A DNA stretch of 64,000 bases from NCBI GenBank assembly GCA_019454045.1, contig SKCR01033472.1, positions 433,712 through 497,711 on the forward strand, written 5' to 3'. The stretch's first letter is position 1, and every line of letters begins with the position of its first letter. The stretch comes from Zanthoxylum bungeanum. Its lineage: Eukaryota; Streptophyta; Magnoliopsida; Sapindales; Rutaceae. The translations under genes were made by a program, and so were the position numbers. Shown one piece after another: positions 18,948 to 31,440 of the stretch. The notes beneath the pieces were generated by a model that was not told the origin of the DNA, did no database searches, and was given only the letters and a program-made list of their open reading frames with translations.

Positions 18948-21174
18948 TGTAGGCACTGCATTTTTGCATATAAGTCCCGATGATGAGTCTCACATGGAGG
19001 CACTACCCTTTAAGTTGCGGAAGTCGCGGGAAACAGACGTCGGAAGGGAAAATTCAGAAATCAATACCTTGTGGGATTTAATTCGTTTGCTTAGCTTTGG
19101 GTTTGCTCGTTAGACCTCTGTTTTAAAACTTATCCTTGGCCCAAAACCCCTCCAAGACACACACCAAGCCCACACATCACCAAGCCACACAGCAAGCCCA
19201 CCAAAAGAACCCAAACACACGCCCAAAAGGACCAACCACACGCCCATCTCCTTCCAAAATAACAAATCCACACATTAAACACAAGTTGAAATCAAACCAA
19301 ATCACCTTCCCAAATTAAAAGATTCAAATTAAATCTCATCAATCACATTCCTAATTAAATTAAATCACATTCCTAAACTAAATAAAATAAAATCAAATCA
19401 AATCAAATTACCTTCATAAATTGAAGAGATAATTTCCTTATGACTCACAAATTAAATATTCCCTCATAATTACACAATCTCGGTTTTCCTACATGTATAA
19501 GGTAAACCCCAACCCTCTCCTATAAAAAGAAGCATAAACCCAACCTTAGAACGCCTAGCATTCATGCCTAAGAGACAAAGAAAATAACCTTCCCATTTCC
19601 ATGAATAGCATCCTCCAAACCCTCTCTCCAAAACCGTGAAACACATCCTCCAAACCCTATGAAAACAGCCCCTATTTGCCGCACAAACAACCACTGCACA
19701 TCCCTTAACCTACCTAAACAACAAAGCTAACACACTCAAACCTTCAATCTCTCTCGGCCTCTCTCAACCTGCCAACCGAACACACTACAAATCAAACAAA
19801 GCCAAGCCAGCAGCCCCTCATGTCACTGCCCTCACACACAAACAAACCGACCAAAAATCAAAAGTAAGGACACACGGCAATAGCTTCTTATGCATGCGCC
19901 CCTTTAACTTCTAGCCACTCCTCACACCTAATAACACTCAAACAGCAAGCCATTCACGCATGCATACACCCATCCAGCAAACCTTCATTCACGCCTAATA
20001 ATATTCATCTAGCAGCCCTCATTCACGTCCACACAGCCCCATACTTCACTCCAAACAGCCTTAAACTGCACCTTTAAAACCGCGAACCAGTCCACTAAAA
20101 AACTGCACCAGAAACCGCACAAAACACCCCAGAAAACTTAATGAAACTGCAAATAAACACCTAAAATAACGACCAAAAAACCAGCAGTGAAAATAAAGGA
20201 AACATCGACTAAAAATAGCGAGTCGACGAAGGAAAACAACGAACCAGTAAATCGGAAAAGTTACAGAGCATCAACCCTTCCGACAACCGCGTAACGCACT
20301 TCCAAGAGGCGACTTAAGATGTTAGACCTGAGGGCACCCCTTTTTATTTATTCTCGTTCCTTTTTTTTTGTTATTTCTTCACATGCATATTGTGGATTCA
20401 TGTATGTTGTGGCCATGGGATGAATGAAATATGTGTTATCTCTTGCGGTATATCGGATGGAAACCCGGACGTAAATTCCGTAGCCGTATCCGAATGGATG
20501 GTAGTGCGATCTGCACTTGGGATACAATTCCACGTACCCTTGAGAAACACACATATTTCGTTTCATCTAATCTTGTGTTTATTCGTTGTTTCTTAGAAAT
20601 AGTATGTTACTTTTATGCATGATTTAGTTGTTTAGTATGTTATTTTTATGCATGATCTAGTCGTTTAATATATTATTTCCGAGCATGATTTAGTTATTTC
20701 TTTTGCATTAGGAACTTAATTATATCTCTTCTATGTTTATGTTTAGATTATTATTTAATTATATTGCTATGTTTAATGATGTAATGCGTTCATGAGATTG
20801 TGTGCTTGCCGTTATTTCGACTTACTTTTATGCATACAAACTTATATATAGGTTATATGAAAACTTAGATATAGGTTATATGCAAGCTTAGATATAAGTT
20901 GTATGCGAACCTAGATGTAGGTTATTCTTGTGTAGACTCGGTTAGATTATTGCACAAATCTTTCCTTTACAAGTGGCATAAGTAAGGGACCATTCTGAAC
21001 CCAACGGTTTGAGGTCTTCCCTTGCGAGGGGTGAGTGCGGCCTTAAATCATTTCCCAGTTCACACTGGGTGGCGACTCCATTTTATTTCTCTGGTTTAGT
21101 TCCCCCGTGGGCTACTCCGTACTCCCGACTAGGCCGCGAGCCTGAAACAGCGTCACCGATTTCTGTGTCCTACA
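18948..21174 (+). repeat. Family C 5' LTR
   Basis: 2227 bp with termini TGTAGG and CCTACA, an inverted pair. The centre is C/A-rich (CAAACCACAC-like text) and then strongly AT-rich. It includes the CGACTTAAGATGTTAGACC and GAGGGCACC block shared with the copies at 3560, 18500 and 36890. Open frames here (such as at 20390-20596) recur only because the repeat recurs. Confidence 0.8.
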
Positions 21175-21198
21175 GTCTGGTGCCTCCACTGGGGATAG
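21175..21198 (+). promoter_or_regulatory. Putative family C primer binding site
   Basis: TCTGGTGCCTCCACTGGGGA follows the LTR terminus directly, as a PBS would. It resembles the CGACTCC-CTGGGGA sites of Tat-lineage gypsy elements. The tRNA is not identified with certainty. Confidence 0.45.
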
Positions 21199-23084
21199 AG
21201 AATCGGCCCCGAAATAATGTCTTGTAATGTTTGTGATTTGTGCTTTAGTTAACAGTGTCTACCGTGGGTTGAAAAGGGTTTAATTAAAGGCATTATTAAA
21301 GCTAGGTAAAGGTTTGGTGTCTTCATTCATTCACTACCTTTCTATAGCTGAAGGGAAAAGCTGTGAAGGCACCTAGATAATCATTTACCCGAAGCTTACC
21401 GTGATGGACTAATTTGGAGGACCTATTGTGTATTCCTGTCACCAATGAGATAAGAGCCTAAGAGGCTTGGGTATTTAAGAGACTCCGCTCCACCATCCCT
21501 CTGGGGAATCTTCAATAAGAAATCCATTTGATAGTCATTCATGTATCATCACTCGTTGGCACGTACCTTAGCGTATAAAAAAGGTGCGCTCACTTGGTCG
21601 TCCGAACCCTTGAGTGGGGAGACCTAGTTGTGGGCAATCTTTCACCGACAGGAGCCTTTGTCTACACTCTTATAGTCATATATCTCATAGAAGTTGCCCA
21701 ATTATGCTTTTGATAAACACATGCATATTGTATCTCATGCGTCGCACGCATTTCATGCATCTCATGCATACACTCATCATGTTAACCCTGTGTCTTAAAA
21801 GCCATCATAGATATCCGTTGGGTTAGAGAAGAAATAAAGATTTGTCAAAAAGAGTTTAGGAAACATGGATATCGGGGAAAAGGAAGCTGAGAAACAGAAA
21901 AAACTTTACGCAAGGATAGAAAGACCATTGGGGGCCTTCAGAAAAAAAAAAAAAAGAAAAAAAAAAGAAAAAAATTAATGTTTGTTTTTAGTCCTTAATA
22001 GTTAGGCATAAGTCCAATGATGAAATCGTTTGCTTTAGTTAGAAATCTTAGAAACGATAAACTCTTGATGTGTTTTTATCTGATACTTTGAGTGATTGAT
22101 CTATGTTAGACTCGTAAGCACTTGATTATGGTTCTTAGTAGTGAATACCTGAGTAGTTAGCAAAATGACTAGTTGAAGAAATTGTAGGTCGGTGAATGAC
22201 CGTTCGTCTAAATGTCCATCCTGATTTGCTTGTGTTATGATGTGTGGTATGGTTGAAAACAAAAGAAAAGTCTCTAAAGAAGAAAATATAAACCACATAT
22301 AACCTATAAGCGTGAACCTACCCATGGGCGAGTATTAGGACCACCATGAGGAGAAATGCTACCTTAAAGGGTGGGTGTGTTGAAAAAAAAAAGAAAGAAA
22401 AAAAAAATAAAAAAAAAGTTCAAAATGAAAAGAAAAAAGAGAGAGACAAAAGAGAAAGAGAACCATACCACATTGAGCATAGAAAAGCAACTGCAGGCAT
22501 AATTGAGACATCTAGGTTGGTTTGACCCATCGATCCCAATTTTTTGACGAAATCATCGAGTTGGCTTACCTAGGGATGAATCTGCAAAGGAACCTTTGCA
22601 CACACACACTTTGAGTCTGGCTTAGATCATTTATTCAAGGACTTAGATTTGAGTTGCATTGAATGTTTTGAAGGTTCTCTGGTTTCAATACTGGGCATTC
22701 TTTGAGGGCAATAATATGCGTAACTATTGGGTCTATTTCGTAACATGTAATATAGTATGATGATATGGAGTGACACATCATGTAGTCCACCTTGACCTAG
22801 TGCAAATAGCGAAGAGCAGAAAGCTAAACCAAGACTGGGGGCGACCAGTCTACCACCTCGCGAATAAGGGATATAATGGAATCTTGAGTCATGGGATCAA
22901 AGAAAACCAACCAATCACCAGAAAAGAACTGGCAAAAGGACACTGTCAGCATGCCCAGGGGGCGACTAAAGACATTAATAGGCGAAGGGTGCCAGATAGC
23001 ACAAAGAATGCTTAACCCATCAGAATAGGAAATACATCCATGCATACATGCATACACGTAACATAACATAATCGGCAAAGACAA
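21199..23084 (+). other. Family C internal region, left part, non-coding
   Basis: No gag or pol motif appears in any frame. The first 350 bp are related to 1010-1345 (inverted). At 21940-21975 and 22380-22460 there are A/G-rich tracts. The segment 21991-22855 is repeated at 24390-25292. Short open frames such as 22770-23015 lack recognisable domains. Confidence 0.6.
21991..22855 (+). repeat. Segmental duplication, copy 1, in family C
   Basis: It matches 24390-25292 in order, with diverged bases. Shared phrases are CTTAGAAACGATAA, GGGCGAGTATTAGGACCACC, GAGGAGAAATGCTACC, an A-rich tract, AGACATCTAGGTTGGTT and GGGGGCGACCAGTCTACCA. Each copy is followed by a minisatellite array of GTCGAGGCCCACAT units. 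Confidence 0.85.
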
Positions 23085-24232
23085 GCAGTTTGGGGAATGA
23101 ATCCTAGGGTCGAGGCCCACATCATCAGTAGTTTCGGGAATGAATCACAGGGTCGAGGCCCACACTATCAGCAGTTTCAGGAATGAATCCCAAGGATGAG
23201 GCCCACACTATCAGCAGTTTCGAGAATGAATCCCAGGGTCCAGGCCCACACTATCAGCAGTTCCGAGAATGAATCCCAGGGTCCGGGCCCATACTATAAG
23301 CAGTTCCGGGAATGAATCCCAGGGTCGAGGCCCACATTGTCAGCAGTTTCAGGAATTAATCCCAAGGTCGAGGCCCATATTTTGGGAATGAGTCCCAAGG
23401 TCGAGGCCCACATCAATATCGATTTTGGGGATGAGTCCCAGGGTCAAGGCCTACATCAATATCAGTTTTGGGGATGAGTCCCAGGTTCGAGGCCCACATC
23501 AGTATCAGTTTTGGGGATGAGTCCAGGGTCGAGGCCCACATCAGCATCAGTTTTGGGGATGAGTCCCAGGGTCGAGGCCAGCAGCAGTATCAGTTTTGGG
23601 AATGAGTCCCAGGGTCGAGGCCCACATCAGTATCAGTTTTGGGGATGAGTGCCAGGGTCGAGGCCCACATCAGTATCAGTTTTGGGGATGAGTCCCAGGG
23701 TCGAGGCCCACATCAGCATCAATTTTATGGATGAGTCCCATGGTCGAGGCCCACATCAGTATCAGTTTTGGGGATGAGTCCCAGGGTCGAGGCCCACATC
23801 AGTATCAGTTTTGGGGATGAGTCTCAGGGTCGAGGTCCACATACGTATCAGTTTCGATAATGAGTCATAGGGTCGAGGCCCACATCAGTATCAGTTTTGG
23901 GGATGAGTCCTAGGGTCGAGGCCCACATCAGTATCAGTTTTAGGGATGTGTCCCAGGGTCGAGGCCCACATCAGTATCAGTTTTGGGGATGAGTCCCAGG
24001 GTCGAGGCCCACATCAGTATCAGTTTAGGGGATGAGTCCCGAGGTCGAGGCCCACATCAGTATCAGTTTTGGGGATGAGTCACAGGGTCGAGGCCCACAT
24101 CAGCATCAGTTTTATGGATGAGTCCCAGGGTCGAGGCCCACATCAGTATCAGTTTTGGGGATGAGTCCTAGGGTCGAGGCCCACATCAGTATTAGTTTGG
24201 GGATGAGTCACAGGGTCGATGCCCACATCAGA
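23085..24232 (+). repeat. 43-bp minisatellite, about 26 units
   Basis: The unit is read from CAGTTTTGGGGATGAGTCCC followed by AGGGTCGAGGCCCACATCAG and TAT, 43 bp. Units in the right part are highly alike; the left ones (23085-23390) are longer and more diverged. 43 is not a multiple of 3, so the peptide frame changes from unit to unit and coding is unlikely, although short repeated peptides appear in frames such as 24155-24346. Confidence 0.95.
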
Positions 24233-24389
24233 CGCCGGAAATGGCACTACGGAAATGGAGCACGATTCAGAAATGGACCACTATCACATCAGCGACTCCT
24301 CGGGAAGGAATCCCAGGGGGCGAAGCCCACATTATCAGCGGTTTAAAGGAAGAATTCCAGTGGAGTGAGTGAAAAAAAGGGAGAAAGAA

Positions 24390-25292
24390 GTCCTTGATGG
24401 ATATGCATATGTCCGGTGATGACATTGTTTGCTGTAGGGTGAAACCTTAGAAACGATAAGTGCGAGATGTACTCTCATCCAGTATTCTGAGTGGTTGATC
24501 TAGGCTAGGCTCGCGAGCACTTTATGACGGGATCTTAGTAGTAGAAGCCCGAGTAGTCGGCAAGATGACTAGTTGAAAAGATGGCGGATCAGTGAATGAC
24601 CGTTTGCCCAGATGTCCATCCCGGTTTACTTATGTTACGATATGTGATATGGTTGGAAATGAAGAAAAAGTCTCTGAAAAGAAAAGGAAAAAAATAGACC
24701 ACCTATAACCGATAAGCGTGAAGCTACCCATGGGCGAGTATTAGGACCACCATGAGGAGAAATGCTACCTTAAAGGGTAGGTGTGTCAAAAAAAGAGAAA
24801 GAAAGAAAAGAGAAAAACAAAAGAGAAAAAGAAAAAGAAAAAAGAAAAAAGAAGTTCAAAATGAAAATAAAGAGACGAAAGAAAAGAAGAAGAAAGCCAT
24901 ATCACATTGAGTACGAGGAAGTAATTGCGGAGCATGACCAAGACATCTAGGTTGGTTAGACCCACTGATCCAATTCTCTGAGACAAAATCATTGAGTTTG
25001 CTTACTTAAAGATTAAGCTACTAAAGAACCTTGGCACACACACACTGGAAGTCTAGTTCAGATCATTTATTCAGATGGTCAGATTCGAGTTGTATCAAGT
25101 ACTTTGAAGGTTCTCTGGTTTCGACACGAAGTATCCTTTGAGGATGAAAATATGTTTAGCTATCGGGATTATCTCGTGAGAGGCAGTATAGTGTGTTGGT
25201 ATGTAACATCACATCAGGAGATCTACCTTGACCTAATAAAAGCAGCAAAGAACAGAAAAATGAACCGAGACCGGGGGCGACCAGTCTACCAT
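24390..25292 (+). repeat. Segmental duplication, copy 2, in family C
   Basis: Counterpart of 21991-22855, offset by about 2.4 kb. The A/G-rich tract at 24785-24860 is expanded relative to copy 1. Confidence 0.85.
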
Positions 25293-25387
25293 TTCTCATA
25301 CAGCACGGTTCGAGAATGAACCATCACATCAGCAACGCCTCGAGGATGAGGTTCAGTATGCCGGGAATGGCATTTCGAGGATGGAGC

Positions 25388-25575
25388 ATGGGTCGAGGCC
25401 CACATCAGTATCAGATTTGGGATGCGTCCCAAGGTCGAGGTCCACATCAGTATCAGTTTTGGGGATACGACCCATGGTCGAGGCCTACATCAGTATCAGT
25501 TTTGGGATACGTCACAGGGTCGAGGCCCACACTTCACCAGTTTTGGGATGCAACCCAAGGTCGAGGCCCACACAT
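25388..25575 (+). repeat. Second short array of the GTCGAGGCCCACAT minisatellite
   Basis: About four to five units related to the 43-bp array but with altered spacing (GATACGACCCATGGTCGAGG and similar). It follows duplication copy 2, as the long array follows copy 1. Open frames 25316-25614 translate these units only. Confidence 0.85.
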
Positions 25576-25586
25576 CATACGGTAAC

Positions 25587-25982
25587 GGTTCAAGAATGGA
25601 CCACCTCACAGTAACGGTTCGGGAATGGACCCCCTCACAGTAACGGTTCGGGAATAGACAACCTCAAAGTAACAGTTCGGTAATGGACCACCTCACAGTA
25701 ACGGTTTGGGAATGAACCACCTCACAATAATGGTTCGAGAATGAACCACCTCACAGTAACGGTTCAGGAATGGACCACCTCACAGTAACGGTTCGGGAAT
25801 GGGCCACCTCACCGTAACGGTTCGGGAATGGACCACCTCACAATAACGGTTCGGGAATGGACCACCTCATAGTAACGGTTCAGGAATGGACCACCTCACA
25901 GTAACGGTTCGGTAATGGACCACCTCACAGTAACGGTTCGGGAATGGACCACATCACAGTAACGGTTCCGGAATGGACCACA
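25587..25982 (+). repeat. 29-bp minisatellite, about 13 units
   Basis: The unit is GGTTCGGGAATGGACC followed by ACCTCACAGTAAC, 29 bp, with scattered substitutions (CAGGAATGG, CGGTAATGG). It directly follows the GTCGAGGCCC array and is a different sequence. Confidence 0.93.
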
Positions 25983-26145
25983 GATGGTTCGGGAACCAAT
26001 CCTAAAGGTCGAAAGCACCTCACACCAGATCAACTCAGTTCGAATCAACGGGCAAGCCAAGTGGCAGCTGGCGAGCAAGGTAAGTGAAAATGCATTGCAT
26101 AACTTTGATAGGATTGTCATTGTCACACACTGCAAAAGTCCCATC
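25983..26145 (+). other. Family C internal region up to the E2 insertion
   Basis: Non-coding. The last five bases, CCATC, are the left TSD of E2. Beyond E2 the sequence continues at 35706. Confidence 0.6.
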
Positions 26146-28157
26146 TGTTGAGTTTTTCTAAGGTCCCAAGATCAAACAAGACATGAAAACATGCGTGAAT
26201 ACATCAACGGAGATAGCGGAATACTCACATCGATCGGTTGAGTCGATTTGAAGACGAATGAAGCCCAAAAACGCACTGCCCTTCACGCCAAACTGCTGGC
26301 AGTCCACTGCCTCCAAATTTCATTTTTGAGCTGAGAAAACGGAGCTCCGAGCTTCGTCGAACGGATCCCGGCTCATGGGTGAACCTCCCTACCACCTTCG
26401 CAAGACTCGTATGTGTGCTAGCACATGATTTTTCACCATGAAAATCACTCTTTGCTTCCCTAAAGTCCACGCCAAAATTGGTTCCAAACCAGTAACATGT
26501 TTCAGTTTGGGCGTGAGGTGAGAAGAGAGAATGATAGAGTTTTTTTTTTTTTTTTTACAAAAAATCAATTTATATTTATGCCATAATATTTATTAAATTA
26601 ATAATAAACTTATGACACAAATCATGCAATGGCTTAGAGTGTCAAACACTCAATTTCCATGCAAAACCATTGAGTGCATTGTACACTATCTCCATGCAAT
26701 GCATTAGAATTAAATAATGCATAATGTGTCATGTGGGCCCCACACGTTTCCAAATGAAAGTGGGCCCACGTGCACTCACGCGTTCGGGTTCGATATTTCC
26801 GAAATACTGAACTTACGTCGCGACGTTAATTAAATCGAATTTAAATAAATAATTGCGCCTAGCGAAATTATTATTTACGTCGCTAACGAATTAATTCTAA
26901 ATTAACTCGTTTGCCCGAATTAAAATCTAATTTTAATTTCGCGTCGAAATCGAATTTCGATTATTATATCGAATATAATAATTTTACGATTAATTCCAAA
27001 TTAATCGTTCTCTCTCTATACGATATTTTATCCTAAATAAAATATCTCCGTAATTAATCCTAGATTAATTTTCTCTCTTCTATATAATCCCAGATTATTC
27101 AAGAGTGCGAGTTGTGCGTCATCGGTGGATTATCGGGAAGCGACCCATGAGATCTCCGGATAAGTTGGCAGTAAATACGGTCGTCGGAGTATCCGAATCA
27201 CGTACGTACCAAGTACTACGTTCTACCGATTTACGAGACAAGGTCAACTCCTAGCAAAGAACCAAGTCATCCCAATTCTCCGGACATATCCTTTTAAGAA
27301 TATTTAAGATCTGTATCAAGCGTAGTATACAATTGTATTGTGCATATCGGCCCAGTATCGGATAATCACGTGCTAGGGCTGGGGCTGGATAAGTGTCTGC
27401 CCCATCCGAAACACATATCGGATGTCTGGTAACTAGTCTCTATAATCGGATATTCATGACCTGGTCATAATATCACGATTGGATGCGCATCACTTAAGAG
27501 CACTAATACCGTATCCTGCGTGACATCATCTCCACTATGACTGGAGTGATACTTCCGTCTCGACATCACATCCAATACACTACGATTCCTGATAAACCCA
27601 GAAGAGGTGAACACAGAACCAGTTAAGATCCCCCAACCACCAAAACCAAAGTTTACCGATTGTCGTAAGTATTAGCGATGTAAGTCTCAGGTTAAGACTA
27701 TACACACCTACCTTGATTTCGGCCTCCCATAGACACCTAGTCATAATACCAATGGGATTCCGAAGGGTCTATCCAGAGCGAAGCTGTTTCCCGTACCATC
27801 GGTGAAACACGACCTCCTATCGCACTTGCACAAGTATCCAATACTTATATATATGAGAACTATGCCGTTGTGCCCTCACAACGCGCACAAGTGCAATACT
27901 AGCCTATTCCGCATTATCGATGTCCAGTCTCGATAATACTACGGCTAGGGATATTTAATTATTAATCCTTTGTGGACTGATACTGTCTCATATCATCTCA
28001 ATCCAGGAACTAATCATAGGGACCTCTCTTCATTTATATATCTATGGTGATCTAATCACAAATGACGAGAGTGCAATTTCCTTGTTACATAGTTAATTTG
28101 CTACAGCAACACAATGTTCTGTGCAAATAGTGACGCTATGGGTCATATTATCCAACA
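26146..28157 (-). repeat. E2 3' LTR
   Basis: 2012 bp. The order on the plus strand is inverted relative to E1: LTR end, GGGCCC palindromes at about 26735-26770, hairpin ladder 26788-27100, then the GATCTCCGGATA..GGCAGTAAAT block. It has one to two 35-bp-type units, against about four in E1. Confidence 0.95.
26788..27100 (-). repeat. Hairpin ladder in E2 3' LTR
   Basis: Read on the plus strand: GTTCGATATTT loop CCG; CGAATTAATT loop CTA; AATTAAAAT loop CTA; TCGAAAT loop CGA; TTATTATAT loop CGA; CGATTAATT loop CCA; GATATTTTAT with a CCTAA loop; AATTAATC loop CTA; TATAATC loop CCA. Each arm is followed by its reverse complement. The same series is at 34329-34641. Confidence 0.9.
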
Positions 28158-28170
28158 ATCTCCCACTTGG
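28158..28170 (-). promoter_or_regulatory. E2 polypurine tract
   Basis: ATCTCCCACTTGG on the plus strand, the reverse complement of the E1 PPT, abutting the 3' LTR. Confidence 0.85.
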
Positions 28171-29290
28171 CACATAGCCAGTCACTCGAGTGTCCAACAC
28201 CCGAACTGTGTAAGGTTCGCTCAAATTGCTGAGAAAGGGTTTTCGTCAGTGGATTTGTTTGATTATCGTTTGACGCGATTTATACGATCATCACATCGCC
28301 ACGATGTATGATCCGAACAAATCAGATGATATAGAAGTATATATCTGGATCGTCTATGAGACCTTTAATTCCTTAGCCTGTGCTGACGTCTAGCTCAGCT
28401 GCTAACAGAACTATATCTAATCTAATTAGATTTATTTTTGATCCAAATGGCTTCTATTGCTGCCTCAGCTGCAGCAATAATCCGCATTTGTTGTTTATTC
28501 GGCAACAGTATCTTGCTTGGAAGATTTCCAGCTCACTGTCCCGTTATTCAAACTTTATAGTACCGCAGTATTTAATTGTTTGGAAACTTGCAGTGGTGAT
28601 CCCAGTCACTTCAAGTTCTCCTTCTCCATAGTTTAAGACAGCATCTTTAGTTCTCAGAGATACTAACAGATGTTCTTAACTTCAATCCAGTGACTATCAC
28701 TTGGATTGACCCGATTGTGACTCCATATGCTCGAAGCGTATGAGACACCAATACAAGTACATTTTAAATGTACAATTTCCCAGAGAGTGTTAACAAACTC
28801 CAAATCTATCCCAGTAGATCTTTATTCCTTGAATAAAGGTTGTTACTCCCCAGAATTCTACGGAGAATTTCTATTGAAAGAATATCTATGAAAACAAAGT
28901 TTTCACCAATTGCTTTATGGGAATTTCACTGTCAGTGCGCTCTCCCACTAACCTCCTTATATACACAAGAATTATTTCGTTTTGAGTCAAATCATAAACC
29001 ATTATGATTATTTCAAAACGACAGTTCCAAGAACCTTATGCTTGCATTGATCCAAAATGGTTGTTATACAAGGAATCCATTTCGGATTCATGGCACTTTG
29101 CCATAACAGGGAGCCGATACCTCGTATCACTTCCTCAAAACGTAGTCGGATGGTACACCTCCATAAGATTGACATCATTATGGGGTGAGATCAGAAACCC
29201 ATACCCTAGGTTGTTTTCTGACTCTATCCGATTTACGAAGTTCTTGTGTATTTGAAGATTAATGGTATAGTTTCATCATAGATGAACTAT
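28171..29290 (-). pseudogene. pol: E2 RNase H and RT remnants, catalytic segment deleted
   Basis: On the minus strand the RNase H text corresponding to E1 15016-15373 is recognisable at 28171-28640 (the GCTGCAGCTGAGGCAGCAATAG region and the SSKQDTV-like stretch near 28500-28530), but with many stops. RT C-terminal text follows. At about 28920-28935 the sequence jumps across the roughly 45 bp that encode the YVDD region in E1 and E3. At about 29060 it jumps from the QASRSWN region to the region matching E1 13925 (ATGGATTCC), losing about 350-400 bp of RT. The product cannot be a working polymerase. Confidence 0.75.
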
Positions 29291-30660
29291 TTGTGTTCCA
29301 TTAAGGACTTCGTGCCTTGAACAGTATTACTCCGATTTTCATCGAGTATCACTATCCTCCCACTGACCACTGCATATCGGTATTTCTCTCAGGAAAACCG
29401 CATGGTGAGCAACAATCATATTGTTCTCATGTGGGATTTATAAGTACTATACTTAAGGTTTCCCTTAGGATAACCTATATTGGCACTTATCCAATTTGGG
29501 TCATTAGTTTGGTATCAACCAAACGTTATGCCTGGCATACCCAAATTATCAGGAATGAGAAACCTCGTTTCTTCCCTGTTCATATCCTATATGATATCTG
29601 TCAAACAGATTTATATGGAACCTTGTTCTAAATAAGTTTTGCACTGTTAATACATATCCTGTAGAAGGAAATAGTAGCTCAGAGCGACTCGTGATAAACC
29701 TTATCATGTCCAACAAAATTCGATTTTAGTTCAGACACACCGTCTAACTGACGTGTCTCGGGAGGAGTCCTCACATGAAAGAACACCATACTCTTTCATT
29801 TATATATGAAACTTACTGCTTAAGTATTTTCCATTTCGGTCTTACCGTGGCGGAATAACACTATAGCCAATCTGTTTGTTTTCTTCGTGTCGAAACTTCA
29901 AAGTTTCCGATCTGTGTTCTTCAAAAGAAACACATAACCACAACGTGATGCTACATCCGTTAAGGTCACGAAATATTCATGTTCACATCTAGCCTAGCTA
30001 GATATGGGCCCACTTACTTCACCATGAATAGGGCTAACAGATCGGTGGCCCTTTTACTATTACCAAGTAAATAGTATTTTAGGTATTTTATCTAATAACT
30101 AGATTCGTAGACCTTATTTGAATAGTCAAATCAGTCCTAGTACCCACTCTTAAAAAGTGTGGATATACGAGTCTTCTTTAATTGTGTCCTAGACAACAAT
30201 GCCACAAATAAGTCTCTATTGATCAAATCAATTTGAGCTATTTATTTGTCATTTTATATGTTTGAGATTTTTCTTTATATTCAAAATATAAATTCTATTA
30301 TTTACATCCAATGTATTTATCTCAGTATCATCTTTATATAATGAAACACTTTAGTGTTCTAGAATATAAAGGTTTTATCCGCATCGGATTAAACACTGAT
30401 ATAGAGATACTGTCTCTAGTCAAACTAGTTACATTATAACATTTCCTAATTTAAGTACATACCCAAAGGGTAGTTCCTAAACTTAGGTATCTACGGTCGA
30501 AACAGTGACTTTCGTCCAGTTTCCGATTTGTAGAGAAATCTCGGCTTGATGTCAGTATCAAGCTCATAGCGGATTCTGAACATCAATACATATATTTTAT
30601 GTACCACACTAAGTATTTAAAATCCAATTTTAATACTAGTAGTGAACATAACTTTGACAA
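29291..30660 (-). pseudogene. pol: E2 integrase and protease remnants
   Basis: The reverse complement of 29320-30200 parallels E1 integrase: the KIWG..AYVKRL and PKSDKC-type text near 29500, the ERRNRTLL region near 29700-29760, the RSDRGGEY region near 29820-29850, and the HTDVCGP region near 29990-30030. Multiple stops and shifts interrupt it. From about 30260 to 30660 the text matches the integrase finger and protease region of E3 (53930-54290). No continuous frame survives. Confidence 0.7.
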
Positions 30661-31440
30661 ATATTTTAAAGTTAGAGCCTCGCCCTTTCTTTAATTCCTT
30701 TGTGTCTTCCATATCCGAATGGTAGTCACTTTTGGATATGTCAATTATCCTTTCAATATTTCACAAACCTTTGGCCTAACCTTGGGTTTCGAAATATCGA
30801 AACGATGTGCACCTTTTGCTACATGCCCAATTGCAAACTTTTGACTTTTCACCTCTAGAATAGTCAATTAATTCTCCAAGAATTATTAATTGCAATTTTA
30901 ATACTTTTAAATATAAAGATAGATTTATTATAAGTATATTAATTAAGCACTAAAGTCATCATCACATAAATCTTCCAAAGACTTTATGCTCTACTATTTG
31001 CTTAATAATGGGCTTAGTCATAATAAGTTATTTTATCAAATAAATTAACCTATTATTAATTCCCAATTGAAAATTAAATCATTTAAAACATTTAATCCAA
31101 GGATTATATATTTTAAATATTTCTTTTAAATTCTTTATTGATTTCAATAGTCCAACTATTTAATCAATTTTAATAAGGTACTATTATTATAATGATTACA
31201 ATAATCCAATTATTTAATCAACTATAATTTTAATATTGATTACTATAATCCAATTATAAAATCAACTATCATTTTAATTCAATTATATTGATTACTATAA
31301 TCCAATTATAAAATCAACTATATATTGAATGTGTTTGTATATAGTCCAACTATATATATATTTTAAAACAACATAAAATATTAGTCCAACTAATACTTTT
31401 GATTAATGTGACGAGAAAAATATAAATGAGCGTGTTTAGC
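30661..31440 (-). pseudogene. E2 gag remnant and pre-gag AT-rich repeats
   Basis: A short stretch at 30660-30760 parallels the zinc-knuckle region of E3 gag. The rest of gag is not recognisable. At 31160-31340 a phrase GATTACTATAATCCAATTAT followed by AAAATCAACTAT is repeated, an expansion of the AGTTGGACTA motif that precedes gag in E1. Confidence 0.5.

Noticed and set aside
19136..19318. Lys/Pro/Thr-rich 60-codon frame
   Set aside because: C/A-rich LTR text of family C; diverged in the matching LTR copies.
24155..25643. Repetitive peptides (GRGPHQYQFWG-like) as a possible structural protein or toxin-like repeat gene
   Set aside because: The 43-bp unit changes frame every repeat and stops interrupt; this is minisatellite DNA.
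23085..25982. CRISPR-like array
   Set aside because: The tandem units are contiguous without unique spacers, and the host is a plant.
26225..26470. Identical 81-codon frames at 26225-26470 and 33757-34002
   Set aside because: They are the two LTRs of E2; identity reflects the repeat. No domain or start context supports a gene.
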